DNA of 64,000 nt from contig JAUPSS010000005.1 in NCBI GenBank assembly GCA_040285825.1, positions 248,001 through 312,000 on the forward strand. The letters run 5' to 3'. This DNA is from Eukaryota sp. TZLM1-RC. Taxonomy: Eukaryota; Metamonada: BaSk clade. The translations under genes were made by a program, and so were the position numbers. The notes under the pieces were generated by a model, which saw only the letters and a program-made list of their open reading frames with translations, did not search any database and had not been told where the DNA came from. This document shows positions 39,954 through 50,759 of this stretch, one piece after another. Positions within the stretch are counted from its first letter, which is position 1; every line of letters begins with the position of its first letter.

Positions 39954-41837
39954 CTACACAAAATCTTCTTCTGTTTCCGCTAATGGCAATGGTGTTGACC
40001 TTCTGCCACATTCAGGAAACAAATCTTTCACCGATACATGTTGATGAGCCTTGTCGGCGGAGGGCCTTCCTCTTTTATCCACATTTGGGGGTTCAAGACA
40101 TGGTTTTTCTACTGGATCAACCTTAAATCTTTGAAGGTCCATTAAATCTCTCTTTTTTACTATTCTTTTTGGAGGAAACGTCATGTATGGAGCAAAAAAC
40201 GTAACAGAATTACTTGAATTACCATTATTTTGTAGCAACTCCTCAAGTTTTGGATCAAGTGCAAAACCATTTGAGGAAATGTTCAACTGACGACTCCTGA
40301 TACCCATTTTCCCCAATGTCTCGTGTGAGAGCAGTTGAAGACAGTCTTCAGGACATCCTTTGAATGTGTGTGTAGTTACGGACTTGTCTACGCATGAAGG
40401 AAGTCTACGTTGACGTGCGAAAAGCATGGTTATCATGATACACACCTTACCCACGCTCGGGAGGAAACCCGCAAAGCTGGTGTTCACAAGGGGGTCTGGG
40501 TGTCCAATCGATAACCCAACGGTCCCATATGCTGAGGCGACTTCAAAAAGCGAGCGAAAGAATACCACGTCTGCATTATAGCCAATAGAGGTAGTCACAA
40601 TGAACAGAGAGAGGTAAGTCCAAAACACATCCCTAATCCAAAGTTCTTCAGTCTGTGTTCTCCAAATGAGATTAAGTGCAGACTTGAATCCCTTTTCAGG
40701 ATCAGCAGTAGACTTTACTTTTTTGGAGGATGATCTCAGTATTGAAATAAAGGGAACAGGAGCGAGAATCATCAGCAAAATCGTTACCATCAAAACTGAT
40801 GGAGAGAGAACATCATAGTCAAAGGAACTCAGTCCACAGGTTCTGGTCATAAATGAAGCAAACACTGCATTAAGAATTTTGACAGAGGCAACTTCACCAG
40901 GTAGATTGTCAAAGTCCAACCAAACAAATGCACCAAAGTGAGAGAAAAAGAAGACAGCGAACCAGAACAGCAAAGAGAGGGTCTCTACTCTGCTGAAAAG
41001 ATGTGTATAAACCTCACGACCGTGATCTAAAAGGAATTTATAAACAGGAGAAAACTTACTAGTTTTGAATTTAATATAAACTAAAACTCGAAGCAGAATG
41101 GGAAACCCTCCCTGTCCTGCAATGACAAGGATAATGATTGGAATTAAAATAAAGAAATCATCATGAAAAATTGACAAAGAGCTACTAAACAGCGATAGTC
41201 CAGTTCCATTGAAGGCAGAAAGAACGTGGAAAAACGAAAACCAAGCCCATCCGCCCACAACATCAGCTTTTTCACGGGCAGCAGAGGAGAATGCAAAACG
41301 TAAAGACAAACAGATAAAAGCAAAAGTATAAAAAAACAAAATATAAAACAAAATTAAAAATACTAATCTCGTCATACTCCAAAATTCTAGGGAATACTTG
41401 TAGAGAGGAATTGGTTCATAAACTTCTGCATCAGTATTTGGTATTGATAATTGAAAAGAAATATCGTCTTCTTCAGTAGTATCTGGGTCAACTTCAAGAA
41501 TGGTTTCAAAATGTTTTTGAGAGATGACCAGGTCTGAAAACTGTTTTATGAGGAATCTTCGGCGAATAATGACAGGAACGATAGTCCACAGAGTGAGTGC
41601 ACCACACTGTGAAAGAAGTAGAGCTACAATTTTAGTGGATGTGTTGAGTTCTTGGAAGTTAACAGTGAGAAGACCTGTAGAAGTGACACCGGAGAAAGAG
41701 GTGAACAAAGCATCAACAAAAGAGAGAGAATTGTTTTCTAGTAACATGATGACAATTCCACCTATGAAGGACATGGAGAAGAAACATAGAAGATGAAGCG
41801 CAGAGAAACCGAGTGAGTCAAGGACTTTGTTGGTCAT
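39954..41837 (-). CDS. Trk/HKT-type potassium transporter
   Basis: 627 codons, intron-free, about eight or more hydrophobic segments. Four P-loop-like motifs of the Trk/Ktr/HKT superfamily can be aligned: FSGVTSTGLLT (~residue 50), SAFNGTGLSLFSS (~210), FMTRTCGLSSFDYD (~340) and EVASAYGTVGLSIGHP (~440). Each follows a membrane helix and supplies a selectivity-filter glycine; the third has TRTCGLS where fungal Trk has TRTAGF. The last ~130 residues are hydrophilic and cytosolic, with basic patches (ARQRRLPSC, PKRIVKKRD). The predicted role is plasma-membrane K+ (or Na+) uptake driven by membrane potential. The N-terminus starts inside the first membrane helix, so a slightly longer start is possible, but the upstream 50 bp contain no in-frame ATG that I see. 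Confidence 0.9.
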   Translation of the reverse strand: MTNKVLDSLGFSALHLLCFFSMSFIGGIVIMLLENNSLSFVDALFTSFSGVTSTGLLTVNFQELNTSTKIVALLLSQCGALTLWTIVPVIIRRRFLIKQFSDLVISQKHFETILEVDPDTTEEDDISFQLSIPNTDAEVYEPIPLYKYSLEFWSMTRLVFLILFYILFFYTFAFICLSLRFAFSSAAREKADVVGGWAWFSFFHVLSAFNGTGLSLFSSSLSIFHDDFFILIPIIILVIAGQGGFPILLRVLVYIKFKTSKFSPVYKFLLDHGREVYTHLFSRVETLSLLFWFAVFFFSHFGAFVWLDFDNLPGEVASVKILNAVFASFMTRTCGLSSFDYDVLSPSVLMVTILLMILAPVPFISILRSSSKKVKSTADPEKGFKSALNLIWRTQTEELWIRDVFWTYLSLFIVTTSIGYNADVVFFRSLFEVASAYGTVGLSIGHPDPLVNTSFAGFLPSVGKVCIMITMLFARQRRLPSCVDKSVTTHTFKGCPEDCLQLLSHETLGKMGIRSRQLNISSNGFALDPKLEELLQNNGNSSNSVTFFAPYMTFPPKRIVKKRDLMDLQRFKVDPVEKPCLEPPNVDKRGRPSADKAHQHVSVKDLFPECGRRSTPLPLAETEEDFV

Positions 41838-41889
41838 GGGTCAAATGATAAGAAGTGTTGAGAGCGTTTTGAACTATCAAATGGATTTC

Positions 41890-42926
41890 GTTTGTTGGCT
41901 AATCAATTACTCGTCTTTTTGCTTCAAAAGTGTTTAATCGTTTTGCTTCCAAGGCTGCAAAATTTTTAGCACCTTTTCAATTTGGAATTAAAACAATTGA
42001 AGGTGCATCAGTTGCTGCATTGACTTCTGATTTATTTTTTAAATCTAATGATCAGAATTATATTTTCACTTTAGATTTTAAGAATGCTTTCAATTCTGTG
42101 CATCGAATTGCAGTTCATGATGTTATCCAAAAAGAATTTCCAGAATTATCCAGCTATTTTTATTTATCTTATGGTAAAGCCAGTGAACTAATTTCTGAAT
42201 CTTATACTTTATTTTCGTCTTCCGAGAGTTCAGCAAGGTGATCCCCTTGGGCCATTACTCTTCTGTTCAGCAATTCACAAGTCTTTGATTCATTTCAGTA
42301 ATCGCTATCCGATGTTGAAGATAGTAGGATACATGGATGATATCTCAATTATTGCTCCATTAAATGTTTTAAATGAAATTGCTTCTGAAGTTTCACTGTT
42401 TCACAGAGATATTGGTCTTTTGCTTAATGCCGACAAATGTCTCCTCATAGGAAAGGTAAAAAATAGATTATCCATTGATGGTGTTGAAATTCCTTTTCTG
42501 AACTATTCCCCAGATGCTTTTCGTTTCCTAGGATGCTGGCTTGGAAACGTTCCAAAAATTACTGAAGAATTGAATAATCTATAAATGAAATTGGGTTCTG
42601 AACTTGATACAATTTCGTCATTTGAAATTGAGAAACATATTAAGTTTATTATCTTAAAAATTTGCTACTCCGGTAAAATTACTCACATTTTAAGAACAAC
42701 ATCTCCTGATTTTTCACGTGAGTTTTGCCTCTCATTTAACTATTTGAGAACAAAACTTTTTGCATCCTTGATTGATGTCAATCCTGAACTAATTCGAAGT
42801 CATGTATTTTCATCATCTAATGTTGGTGGAATTAATTTCACTAAATCGTCTATTCTCTGTCAGGCTGCTTTTCTTGGTGGAGGGAAAAATTTTGTTTTTG
42901 AATTTTGCAACCGTTTTCCCAATGAT
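41890..42926 (+). mobile_element. Group B LINE (host copy), RT part
   Basis: The plus strand encodes FNRFASKAAKFLAPFQFG, FTLDFKNAFNSVHR (RT motif A with its Asp), then after a frameshift GDPLGPLLF (motif B, interrupted), VGYMDDISIIAPL (motif C, catalytic YMDD), GLLLNADKCLLIG and FRFLGCWLGN. A second frame (42585-42992) carries IEKHIKFIILKICYSGK, VGGINFTKSSILCQ and AAFLGGG. The copy is cut at 42926 by a nested insertion and resumes at 44902. It begins only ~50 bp from the start codon of the K+ transporter, tail pointing away. Confidence 0.9.
42913..42926. repeat. 14-bp target-site duplication, left copy
   Basis: gttttcccaatgat, repeated exactly at 44902-44915 on the other side of the nested LINE. 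Confidence 0.9.
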
Positions 42927-44901
42927 TTTTTAATGCAGAGGAAAATAATTTTATTTTTAATCTCGACTTTAAAAATGCTTTTAATTCTGTAAAGCGAGAA
43001 GCAATTTTTGAAGTTATTAAATCTGATTTTCCTGAGCTATCGAGTTTTTTTCTACCATTTTTATGGGAAAGAATCAGATTTAATTTTTAATTCATTTGGT
43101 CTTAAATCATCTTCTGGAGTGAAGCAGGGAGATCCTTTAGGCCCATTATTGTTTTGTTTAGCTATTCACAAAACTTTAAATATCATTAAGCAAAAATACC
43201 CTTCTATAAAAATAGTTGCTTATATGGATGATATATCCTTGATTGGTTCATTTGATTTACTAGAATTGGTTGCTCAAGAAATTGCCGATTCATATGAAAA
43301 TATTGGGCTTCATCTTAATGCCAGCAAATGCCTTCTGATTGGCTCTTCTGCTCAAGACCTCGTGATAAACGATTCTATTGTCCCTTTTACTAATTATAGT
43401 AGTGATGCTTTTTAAGTTCCTTGGTTGTTGGTTAGGAAATGTGCCTCAAATTCAGAATGAGTTGCAAGTTATTTTGGAAAAATGAAAATTGAACTTGATT
43501 CAATTTCTTCTTTAGATATAGAAAAAGCATATTAAATTTTTCATGCTTAAAATTTGCTACACTGGGAGAATAACCCACATTTTGAGATCTTGTGCTCCTT
43601 CCATAGCATTAGATTTTTGTCGTTCATTCAATTCATTGAGAACAGAATTTTTTGCTGATTTATTGGATGTAGAACCAGGAATGTTGAAAAGTCACTTATT
43701 TTCTTCAGCAAATTTGGGGGGTATTGGATTTACTAAATCTTCAATTTTGTGTCAATCAGCATTCTTGGGTGGTGGCAAAAATTTTATTTATGAATTTTCT
43801 CGTAGATTTCCTGATGATTCTCATCTGTTAGTCCCCAATTGTAGTCCCTATTTGTATGAGTTATCTTGTGAACTTGAAAAATTACCGCCACAAATTTGGA
43901 CCAAATGTTTTCCTCAATCAATTCAAGAAATTCCAAACCGATCTCTTTTGAATTTACAGTTTTGCTGTAAAAGCTTCAACAAAAATTGTCAAAGATTTTT
44001 GAAAGCTTGGATTTTGATGTTAGACTTGGCTTGGCCAAGAAAAAGAATCCCGCTTTTGCAAATCTTTTACAAGATATGTGTGACAGTACTTCTTCTGCCT
44101 TATTAACAACAATTCCCCAAGTTTATGGTACTCTCTTAACTGATTCTGCTTGGACTCTGAATATGAGATTTCGTTCCTTTATCTGGCCTGATAATTTACC
44201 TCATAATTTAATTTGTAAATGTTCTCGAGAAATTACAACTACTCATTTGTTAAATTGTAAACATTTTATTACTTTTAGAAGCAAGGTTCATGATGCTGTA
44301 AGAGACCAGTTATATTGTATGTGTAAATCTCATAGAATTGAATCCTTCTTGGAACCTCTGTTGTCAAATCTGTTTGATGCTGAAAATGATTTTCATAAGA
44401 ATAATAGAGGTGATGTCATATTACCTGGATTAGATGGAAGCTTCATTTTATTGGATGTAATGTCTGTTGATCCTTGTAATGCCTCAAATGAAAGGCTTGT
44501 TAATTCTGAAATTCATAATCCCCTTTCAAATGCTGAAAATTTTAAAGTCAAAAAATACAATGAACCTTTGTCCAAATTGGCCAGTCTACAACATGCAAAA
44601 TACAATTTGTATCCATTTGTATTTTCCCTTTTTGGTTCACTTGCACCAACTGCTTTACGTTTTTTGGATGATTTTGAAATGATTGTAAAGAGAAGAACTG
44701 GCAGAAATTTCAACAGATTGTTTTGGCAAAATAGAATTGTGTTTTCTATTTTTAAGGGGATGTTGAAGATGGTTTCTGATGCTTTGCTTTCTCTTGGATC
44801 TCACTATGAGAGAGTTGCATCTAGTGTTTTTGTTTTGGGAGAGATGGATTTTTTAAATGTTGATTTATTGGTTTAGAATAAAATTAAATTTAAAAAAAAA
44901 G
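42927..44901 (+). mobile_element. Group B LINE nested insertion (1975 bp), longest nearly complete 3' portion
   Basis: The plus strand, in a few frames: FNLDFKNAFNSVKREAI (RT motif A), SSGVKQGDPLGPLLFCLAIH (motif B), VAYMDDISLIGSF (motif C), GLHLNASKCLLIG, HIKF-LKICYTGRITHILRS, LGGIGFTKSSILCQSAFLGG. Then comes an open 296-codon frame (43986-44876) with VRLGLAKKKNPAF, NLICKCSREITTTHLLNCKH (knuckle), HDAVRDQLYCMCK, EPLLSNL, NRGDVILPGLDGSFILLDV (RLE core) and FWQNRIVFSIFKGM. The 3' end is TAG, then AATAAA within a short UTR and a nine-A run. Frame breaks near 43030, 43415, 43490 and 43970 inactivate it. The 5' end is truncated inside RT motif A. Confidence 0.93.
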
Positions 44902-45990
44902 TTTTCCCAATGATATTAATTTATTGAATTTTACAAGAAATAATTTTCTCAGAGACCTACAAAATGCTCTTGATTGTTTGCCCTCTGAAATTTGGAGTAA
45001 ATGTTTTCCTGACAACGTACAGGAAATACCATCTAGAACACTAGTTTATTTGAGGTATTGTGTTAATAAATTGCAACAAAAGTTAACAATAATTTTTGAT
45101 GGCTTGGATTTTAATGTTCGTCTCGGCTCGGCTAAAAAAGATAATTCCGCTTTCGTAAATTTTTTGTTAGCTGCCCAAAACAGTTCCTCTTCGTGTTTAA
45201 TTACTCAGATTCCTCAAATTTATGGTCTTCATTCAAATGATACCGAATTTGCTTGTACAATGCGCCTTCGTTGTTTCATTTGGCCTGATAGCGTGCCCCA
45301 TAATTTGATTTGTAAATGTGGATCAATAATTTCTCCAAATCATTTATTCAATTGTAAACATTTTATTACTTTCCGATCAAAAGTTCATGATGCGGTCAGA
45401 GATCAACTCTATTGTATGTCAAAATCACATAGAATTGTTTCCTATTTAGAACCATTACTTTCCCGTTTGGTTGATGAAGAAACTGTGAATTCGTTTGGTC
45501 GAAGTAGAAGTGATTTAATGCTTGAAGGTCTTGAAGGTATTACCATTATTACAGATGTGAGATCCACTGATGTCTTTAATGATTCTTTTATTGCAATGGC
45601 TCAATCCAAATACAGGGACCCCTTAACTGTTTCCGAAAAGCCAAAATTGACAAATACAAAGCAAAATTGTTATCCTTGAATGCAGAATCGCATACTCATT
45701 ATGTCCTCTGTCCTTTTGCAGTTTCCCTTCATGGCACGCTTGGACCTCTTGCTTTGTCTTTTCTGGATGATTTTGTTGAAATTGCGAGACAACGTACTGG
45801 AAGAGTTTTTGGCAAAACAGAATTGTATTTTCAATTTTCAAAGGTGTTGTTCCCTTATTATCTTCAGCTTTGTTATCTCTTGGACGCGTTTATGAAAGAA
45901 AAACCTCCAGTCAATTCTTCTTGGCTGATTTGGGTTATGAAAACATAGAATTTCAACCTTGTCGTATAGTTTGTTTTGTTGGAATAAATA
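44902..45990 (+). mobile_element. Group B LINE (host copy), C-terminal part
   Basis: Begins with the right copy of the 14-bp duplication (44902-44915) and resumes the host protein in register: INLLNFTRNNFLRDLQNAL, IWSKCFPDNVQEIPSRT, VRLGSAKKDNSAF, NLICKCGSIISPNHLFNCKH, HDAVRDQLYCMSK, EPLLSRL, SRSDLMLEGLEGITIITDV. After a frameshift near 45660 it continues to HYVLCPFAVSLHGTLGPLA and the 3' end (GTTGGAATAAATAC). In the RLE core RGD is SRSD, so the Arg-Gly is altered but the Asp kept. Confidence 0.9.
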
Positions 45991-46943
45991 CAAATATATA
46001 TATAAATTTGGAGTGCATAATGATTTTCTAAAGGATGGAGGTTACCTCCACCATCTTCCATTGCTCCACGAACTTCTCTCCATTTTTCTGTGTTCTTCAT
46101 TGCACCGTCCGCCCCACAACTATGATTTTCTTATGGAAAGGGAACGAACAGCAAGCTTGTCGTGAATCCAGGAGCTAATTTGGCCATTATAAAGAGTTCC
46201 TACTAAATAATGAGTTCCCGATGAAAAAGTCCTCAACGGAGAAGTGTGTGGCCGAAGAGCGAAAAACACCATTGAGAAGGTCATAACAAGAATTGAAGAT
46301 ATTCGTTATTTAATAGATCATTTGAATGATCTTGGCTCTGATCATGATGCCTAATTGAAGCGCTGCTAATATGGCTGCTGATGCTTGGCCAGCAATACAA
46401 GTCCTAAACGAAGGGCTATCCACAATAATAGCTTTACTTTCAAATCTAACTGGCTGCAGGGTTCAAAGGCTCATTCAGGTACATGTTCCGTGGATCTTTG
46501 AAGAGGTGGATTTCTTGTAAACAACTGAATTCTTTAATGAATCTCTTAATTTGGTGTAGTCGTTTAAATCAAAATGTCATAAAATTTCCTCCATATTTAA
46601 TATTTAAAGCATACCGTCAATTTGTGAAGAAAAGTGGACAAATGTTATGAAAAAGAGTATTTCCCAAAACACTGCCAAAAAATGAGAATTTTGAGAATTG
46701 AGAATTTGGATTTATTACATCAAGAATGTTTAGGAATCCTGACCAAAAAGACGGAAATAATGCTCTTTCAAGCTTGTATGACAGAAGAAGAAAAAGAAAA
46801 AGTTCTATTCAATTCTTAGAGTCTAGGATCAGAATTTATTGAATAGTGAAAATCAGAAGGTAAAAGGAAAGAAAAATACAACAGCAATCAGAAAAATGAC
46901 TGCAAATCTATTGTTGTCCACAAAGCAACAATCAAAGTACCAA
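45991..46943. other. 950 bp, no assigned gene
   Basis: Two stretches look coding-like but broken. Near 46250-46350 the plus strand reads KVITRIEDIRYLIDHLNDLG then a stop. Near 46370-46520 another frame reads NMAADAWPAIQVLNEGLSTI followed by IALLSNLTG. A 61-codon frame at 46634-46819 is Lys/Glu-rich. I cannot place any of them in a family. Confidence 0.35.
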
Positions 46944-48959
46944 TCACTCTCCTAAGGTTTTCAAGTAATTCACAACATCAGAAACCGGAATTAAATCAAC
47001 ACAATTTTCAGAATTTAAAACAGAAAACTTTTGGTAATTAACCACCAACTTACTAAAAATTCTTTTTAAAATAACATTTGATAATTCAAAAGAATTGAAT
47101 AATGTAATAACCTTTCTTTTAATTTGATCTAATTCAGGTTTCCAAATATTTGAAAATTCCGAAGCTACTGCCCTGTAAGAGTTCAAATGGAAATTTTTAC
47201 CAGAGTCACATTTGTTTACAAAAGAGATCATTGCACCAAAAGAAGAGCTCAGTTTCCGTGTCACAAAGAGATCAACATTTTGGGAGCAATAATTGTCGAA
47301 ATACTTAAATATATCAGAGTCTATATTATTAATGGAAAGATAGTCTTTAATGAAAAACGAACAATTTGCTAAAATCGCCACTTGAACACTAGGGTCGTCG
47401 GCATTTGAACCAAAAACTGACCGATTTTCAGTAAATGTTATAATTGAATCTCGTAATTGAAGCAAAAGATTTCTTAAATAGTCAAGATTTGATGAGTCAG
47501 CATTATGTTCTAAACAATGATTTGAAATGATTGAATCCAGAAATGAAATCAAATACACCGCAGATTTCAAAATTGATGGAATCTCCGCAATTACGTGTCC
47601 AGGGTCAAAATTGCACGTGATCAATTGATTGATTGATTGATTGAACTTTTCCCTGAGAGTTGGTATCACTCGACTGTAAACAATGTCGAAAAGTCCAAAA
47701 TTGACATCCACAAGCTCAGAATTGGAGACAAAACTCATGAACCTTCGGAAAATAGCATGTCGGATTAATCCCACGATTCTAACAATAAATATTAATAAAT
47801 ATTCGGAATAATTATCAAAATTTGGTAACAATTCCGAAAAAAGATGATTTAATTCAAATAAAATTCTGGAAAATACCAAGGAAAATTGATTGCCGAAAAA
47901 GATACTCTCAAAAGCTGCTTCGGAAGTAATCACGTCAGCATAGATTAGTAAAAGCTCAAAAAACGGAAGTTCTGAACCAGAAAATGTTTGAATTCGATCA
48001 ATCAATTGGCTACACAAAACACCTCTTCCATGGGTCAAAAAAACGTCATTGATGACGTCATCAGAGTCAAAATATTGGTAAAAACCGGAAACCAAAGTCA
48101 ATAATCTGTTTTTGTCAAATTTTTTGATCGATTTATTGCCTCTGATTAGGAACTTTCTAAACAAGTTTCTGTACTTTCCTAAAATGGAATTCACATAAGA
48201 GTCAATAATTGACCCTAAATCAAATCCAACTTCGGAAACACACGTGATAACTTCCGATAAACTAATCAATTCAGTGTCTTGAAGGTCAAAAATAGATAAA
48301 AGCCGAGATTTATCAATTTTTTCTATGGATTTTTGGGCATATAGTCTTGCTCTGTCAACTGAATTTGATTGAAGAATTGATAGGTTTTCAAGAGCTTCTG
48401 CTGTGCACTTGTGATTGTTGCTTTTCAGAAATCGTATTTTGGTATCTAACCGTCTGAGAGTAGCACAAAAACGGCTATTGATTGGACTGTTACTAAGAAT
48501 AGTAACAGAATTCTGATCAATCAAAGAATTCGACACTAATTCATCAATTACAGGGAAAGCTGCTTTCTTGTTATCCAATTCAGTACTGGTTTCTATGGTA
48601 ACGTCTCTGAGGTCAGAGATTTCCTGGGAAAGACCTTGTATGTTACCAGTAAAAGAATCAAGGAAGTTTTGAATTGAAGTAAGTGAAGCATCCGCAGAAG
48701 AGATTACAGAGTTTAACTGGTGGAATTGTTCTTCGTGAGATGCTATTTGTTCAGCACATTGAAGTTCAGAGGAGAGGAGTGAAGAATGCAGAGAGATTAT
48801 GAAAGAACGCAGGTCCACGCCCTCTTCTAAAGCTTTGGAGACTTCTGGTATAGAAACAGTGGATTGAAGGGATTGTGTGACCATAGAAAAGTCTGTCACA
48901 TCATGATCAGAAGGAGCTGTACGTGCAAGGAAATCATCTACTGTTGAGTTCAAGTCCAT
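46944..48959 (-). CDS. VPS52: GARP/EARP tethering-complex subunit Vps52
   Basis: 671 codons, intron-free. Residues ~25-135 are an N-terminal coiled coil (LHSSLLSSELQCAEQIASHE, LNSVISSADASLTSIQNFLD). Residues ~135-220 carry the Vps52/Sac2 core pattern, with NSPINSRFCATLRRLDTKI followed by a repeated RARLYAQKSIEKIDKSR helix. The rest is all-helical (CATCHR-type rods), with LFRKFLIRGNKSIKKFDKNR and a C-terminal bundle. Vps52 links Vps51, 53 and 54 and tethers endosome-derived vesicles to the trans-Golgi. The length agrees with the family (about 640-720). A TTGA tetranucleotide run (about 47617-47645) falls within the coding sequence and encodes NQSINQLI. The motif-level match is good, but the family is fast-evolving. 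Confidence 0.82.
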   Translation of the reverse strand: MDLNSTVDDFLARTAPSDHDVTDFSMVTQSLQSTVSIPEVSKALEEGVDLRSFIISLHSSLLSSELQCAEQIASHEEQFHQLNSVISSADASLTSIQNFLDSFTGNIQGLSQEISDLRDVTIETSTELDNKKAAFPVIDELVSNSLIDQNSVTILSNSPINSRFCATLRRLDTKIRFLKSNNHKCTAEALENLSILQSNSVDRARLYAQKSIEKIDKSRLLSIFDLQDTELISLSEVITCVSEVGFDLGSIIDSYVNSILGKYRNLFRKFLIRGNKSIKKFDKNRLLTLVSGFYQYFDSDDVINDVFLTHGRGVLCSQLIDRIQTFSGSELPFFELLLIYADVITSEAAFESIFFGNQFSLVFSRILFELNHLFSELLPNFDNYSEYLLIFIVRIVGLIRHAIFRRFMSFVSNSELVDVNFGLFDIVYSRVIPTLREKFNQSINQLITCNFDPGHVIAEIPSILKSAVYLISFLDSIISNHCLEHNADSSNLDYLRNLLLQLRDSIITFTENRSVFGSNADDPSVQVAILANCSFFIKDYLSINNIDSDIFKYFDNYCSQNVDLFVTRKLSSSFGAMISFVNKCDSGKNFHLNSYRAVASEFSNIWKPELDQIKRKVITLFNSFELSNVILKRIFSKLVVNYQKFSVLNSENCVDLIPVSDVVNYLKTLGE

Positions 48960-49009
48960 TGAAACAGATGATGTCTATAACAATGAAATAAATGTCCTTT
49001 TTACACCGA

Positions 49010-50745
49010 TGTAGAGCGACTGAGTTTTTGAGAGGTGGAAGATTTTCTCCTTGATACCTTTTTCTTTGAACCTTTGTCAAGGTTGGCTCTCTGCAGGTAT
49101 TCCGGTCTATCTCCACCATTTACATGTGCTTCCATCACTGCCAACTTATTCAGCGAAGCATTTCGATCTCTATTCCACGAACTTTCACATGATTTACACA
49201 TGGTGAGCCCGTGACGAATAGACATCTCATGCCTCTTTCATGGCCTAGGATGTCTGCACCATCGGAATGTTTCAACTGTTTTCTCCGCTTTTTTACAGTT
49301 GAAACAACAGCAACTGGTTCGAAACTCATCAATCAAAAAGACCTTATAACCAACCTTTTTAAATAAAATTCTCAAACCTTTTTTTGGTAGGTTCTTTGAA
49401 TTTCTTGTGTTTTCGTTGTTTCCTGTCTCCGATTCCAATAACTACTTGACATGGATCACCAATTACTGATTTGAATCTCTGAATCATCTTTGCTTCAGAT
49501 CTTGTGCGATTAATCTCAGCCCACCATCTTAGTTTCCTAAATATTTTTTGATGATAGACTTCACCAACAATACTATTTCACATAATTCTTTTGTTTAATA
49601 TACTCCATAAATCTATCAAACCTGCGGCTTTTGGAGTTGAATTGGGATAAAGTTGCTTCCCATTCTGCTACAGATTTAGTCGTGTGATCATCATTTCTCA
49701 AATTTAATGAGTTATCAATTTCGTGGGGAATATTGATTTCTTGAGGTACTTTTCCTCTTAATAAACTAATTGTTCTTTCAGTCATTTGATTAATTATACT
49801 GCTGTTTAAATCCATCCTTTGTTGTTGCTTTTCAAATGGTTGTTAATTGGATAGATCAATCACTCTACCAGTAGAGTTACTTATTGTGATAAGAGTGTCA
49901 TTCCGTATGTTGTCTCTTATTCTTTTGAATTTGTAACTTGTCGACTCAAATCTTCGTTGATTTTGAGTGCACCTGAAATGAAAATATTTACATCTCCCAG
50001 GTTGTTTTTGAATGAGTCATTCCAGTAGCTAAATTGGCAGAAAAATAGAGTAGATCAAATTTACCTGGATCAGCAGCAGCAAGGGTCATATCCTTGAATT
50101 CAGAAGGATTGATGCTGGGATCATCAATATATTTTCCTTAATCTTTCATTTCTTTTGCAGTTACTTTGTACTTTTTCCAGTCCATTCTAGGTTGAATGAA
50201 ACTTACTGCTATTCCATAAGTCTCGATACTAGACATGAAGAACTTGGAATTTTCTGAATAAAGTTTAGTGTTTTTAATCTCGTCCATTTTCAAAAAGATA
50301 TTCCATAAAACCAAATCAGCAGCTTGATCACTACATTGGTGGGAGAATTTTGACCAAGAATGTCCTTGTATTTGGCAAAAAACAAGTCCAATAAACTTGT
50401 CTTGTCAATTCTGATATACGAGGGAATACAAGAATTCTTCAAAGGCAGAGCATGAAAGAGTTTGCTCTCCTCATCTTCTAAATAATTATGAATATAAAAC
50501 ATTGCTCTCAAATAGTAATTTGATTTTGATGAAAAATCAAATTTTGAATACTTGAATACCCTTTTGGAATGATTGGGAAGCAAAAGAGGGATCCGGTCAT
50601 TAATGAAAAACGAATTCATTGATGAGACTTTGTTTCTCATTGCAGAAGTTTCGCCATCAATATTTCTACATCCTTCTAGAAGGAGAGATTTAACATTGTT
50701 GATGAATGATGAGAAGTTTTTCTTATCTTGCATTTTCATAACACT
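49010..50745 (-). pseudogene. Fanzor-type RuvC nuclease relic (ii), nearly full length
   Basis: In order on the minus strand: AMFYIHNYLEDEESK, LFHALPLKNSCIPSYIRIDK and TSLLDLFF (50520-50390), LVLWNIFLKMDEIK, ETYGIAVSFIQPRMDWKKY, one TAA, TLAAADPGKFDLLYFSA (RuvC-I, ~50075), SVAEWEATLSQFNSKSRRFD and MEYI (~49630), WWAEINRTRSEAKMI, VVIGIGDRKQRKHKKFKEP (RuvC-II region, ~49430), VFLIDEFRTSCCCFNCKKAE (~49330), RHEMSIRHGLTMCKSCES, then SWNRDRNASLNKLAVMEAHV (RuvC-III, 49148-49177). Two CxxC pairs form the zinc ribbon and the WNRD Asp is present. About three frameshifts and one or two stops inactivate it. Its 3' end lies 50 bp from the Vps52 start. Confidence 0.85.
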
Positions 50746-50759
50746 GTTTTTCTACATTA

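Noticed and set aside
47617-47645. TTGA tetranucleotide run as a regulatory repeat
   Set aside because: It lies in frame inside Vps52 and encodes part of a helix; nothing suggests another function.
49010-50745. Bacterial TnpB/IS605 contamination
   Set aside because: The sequence is continuous with eukaryotic genes, matches the flanking base composition, and carries the Fanzor-type N-terminal block (LFHALPLKNSCIPSYIRIDK) absent from typical bacterial TnpB.
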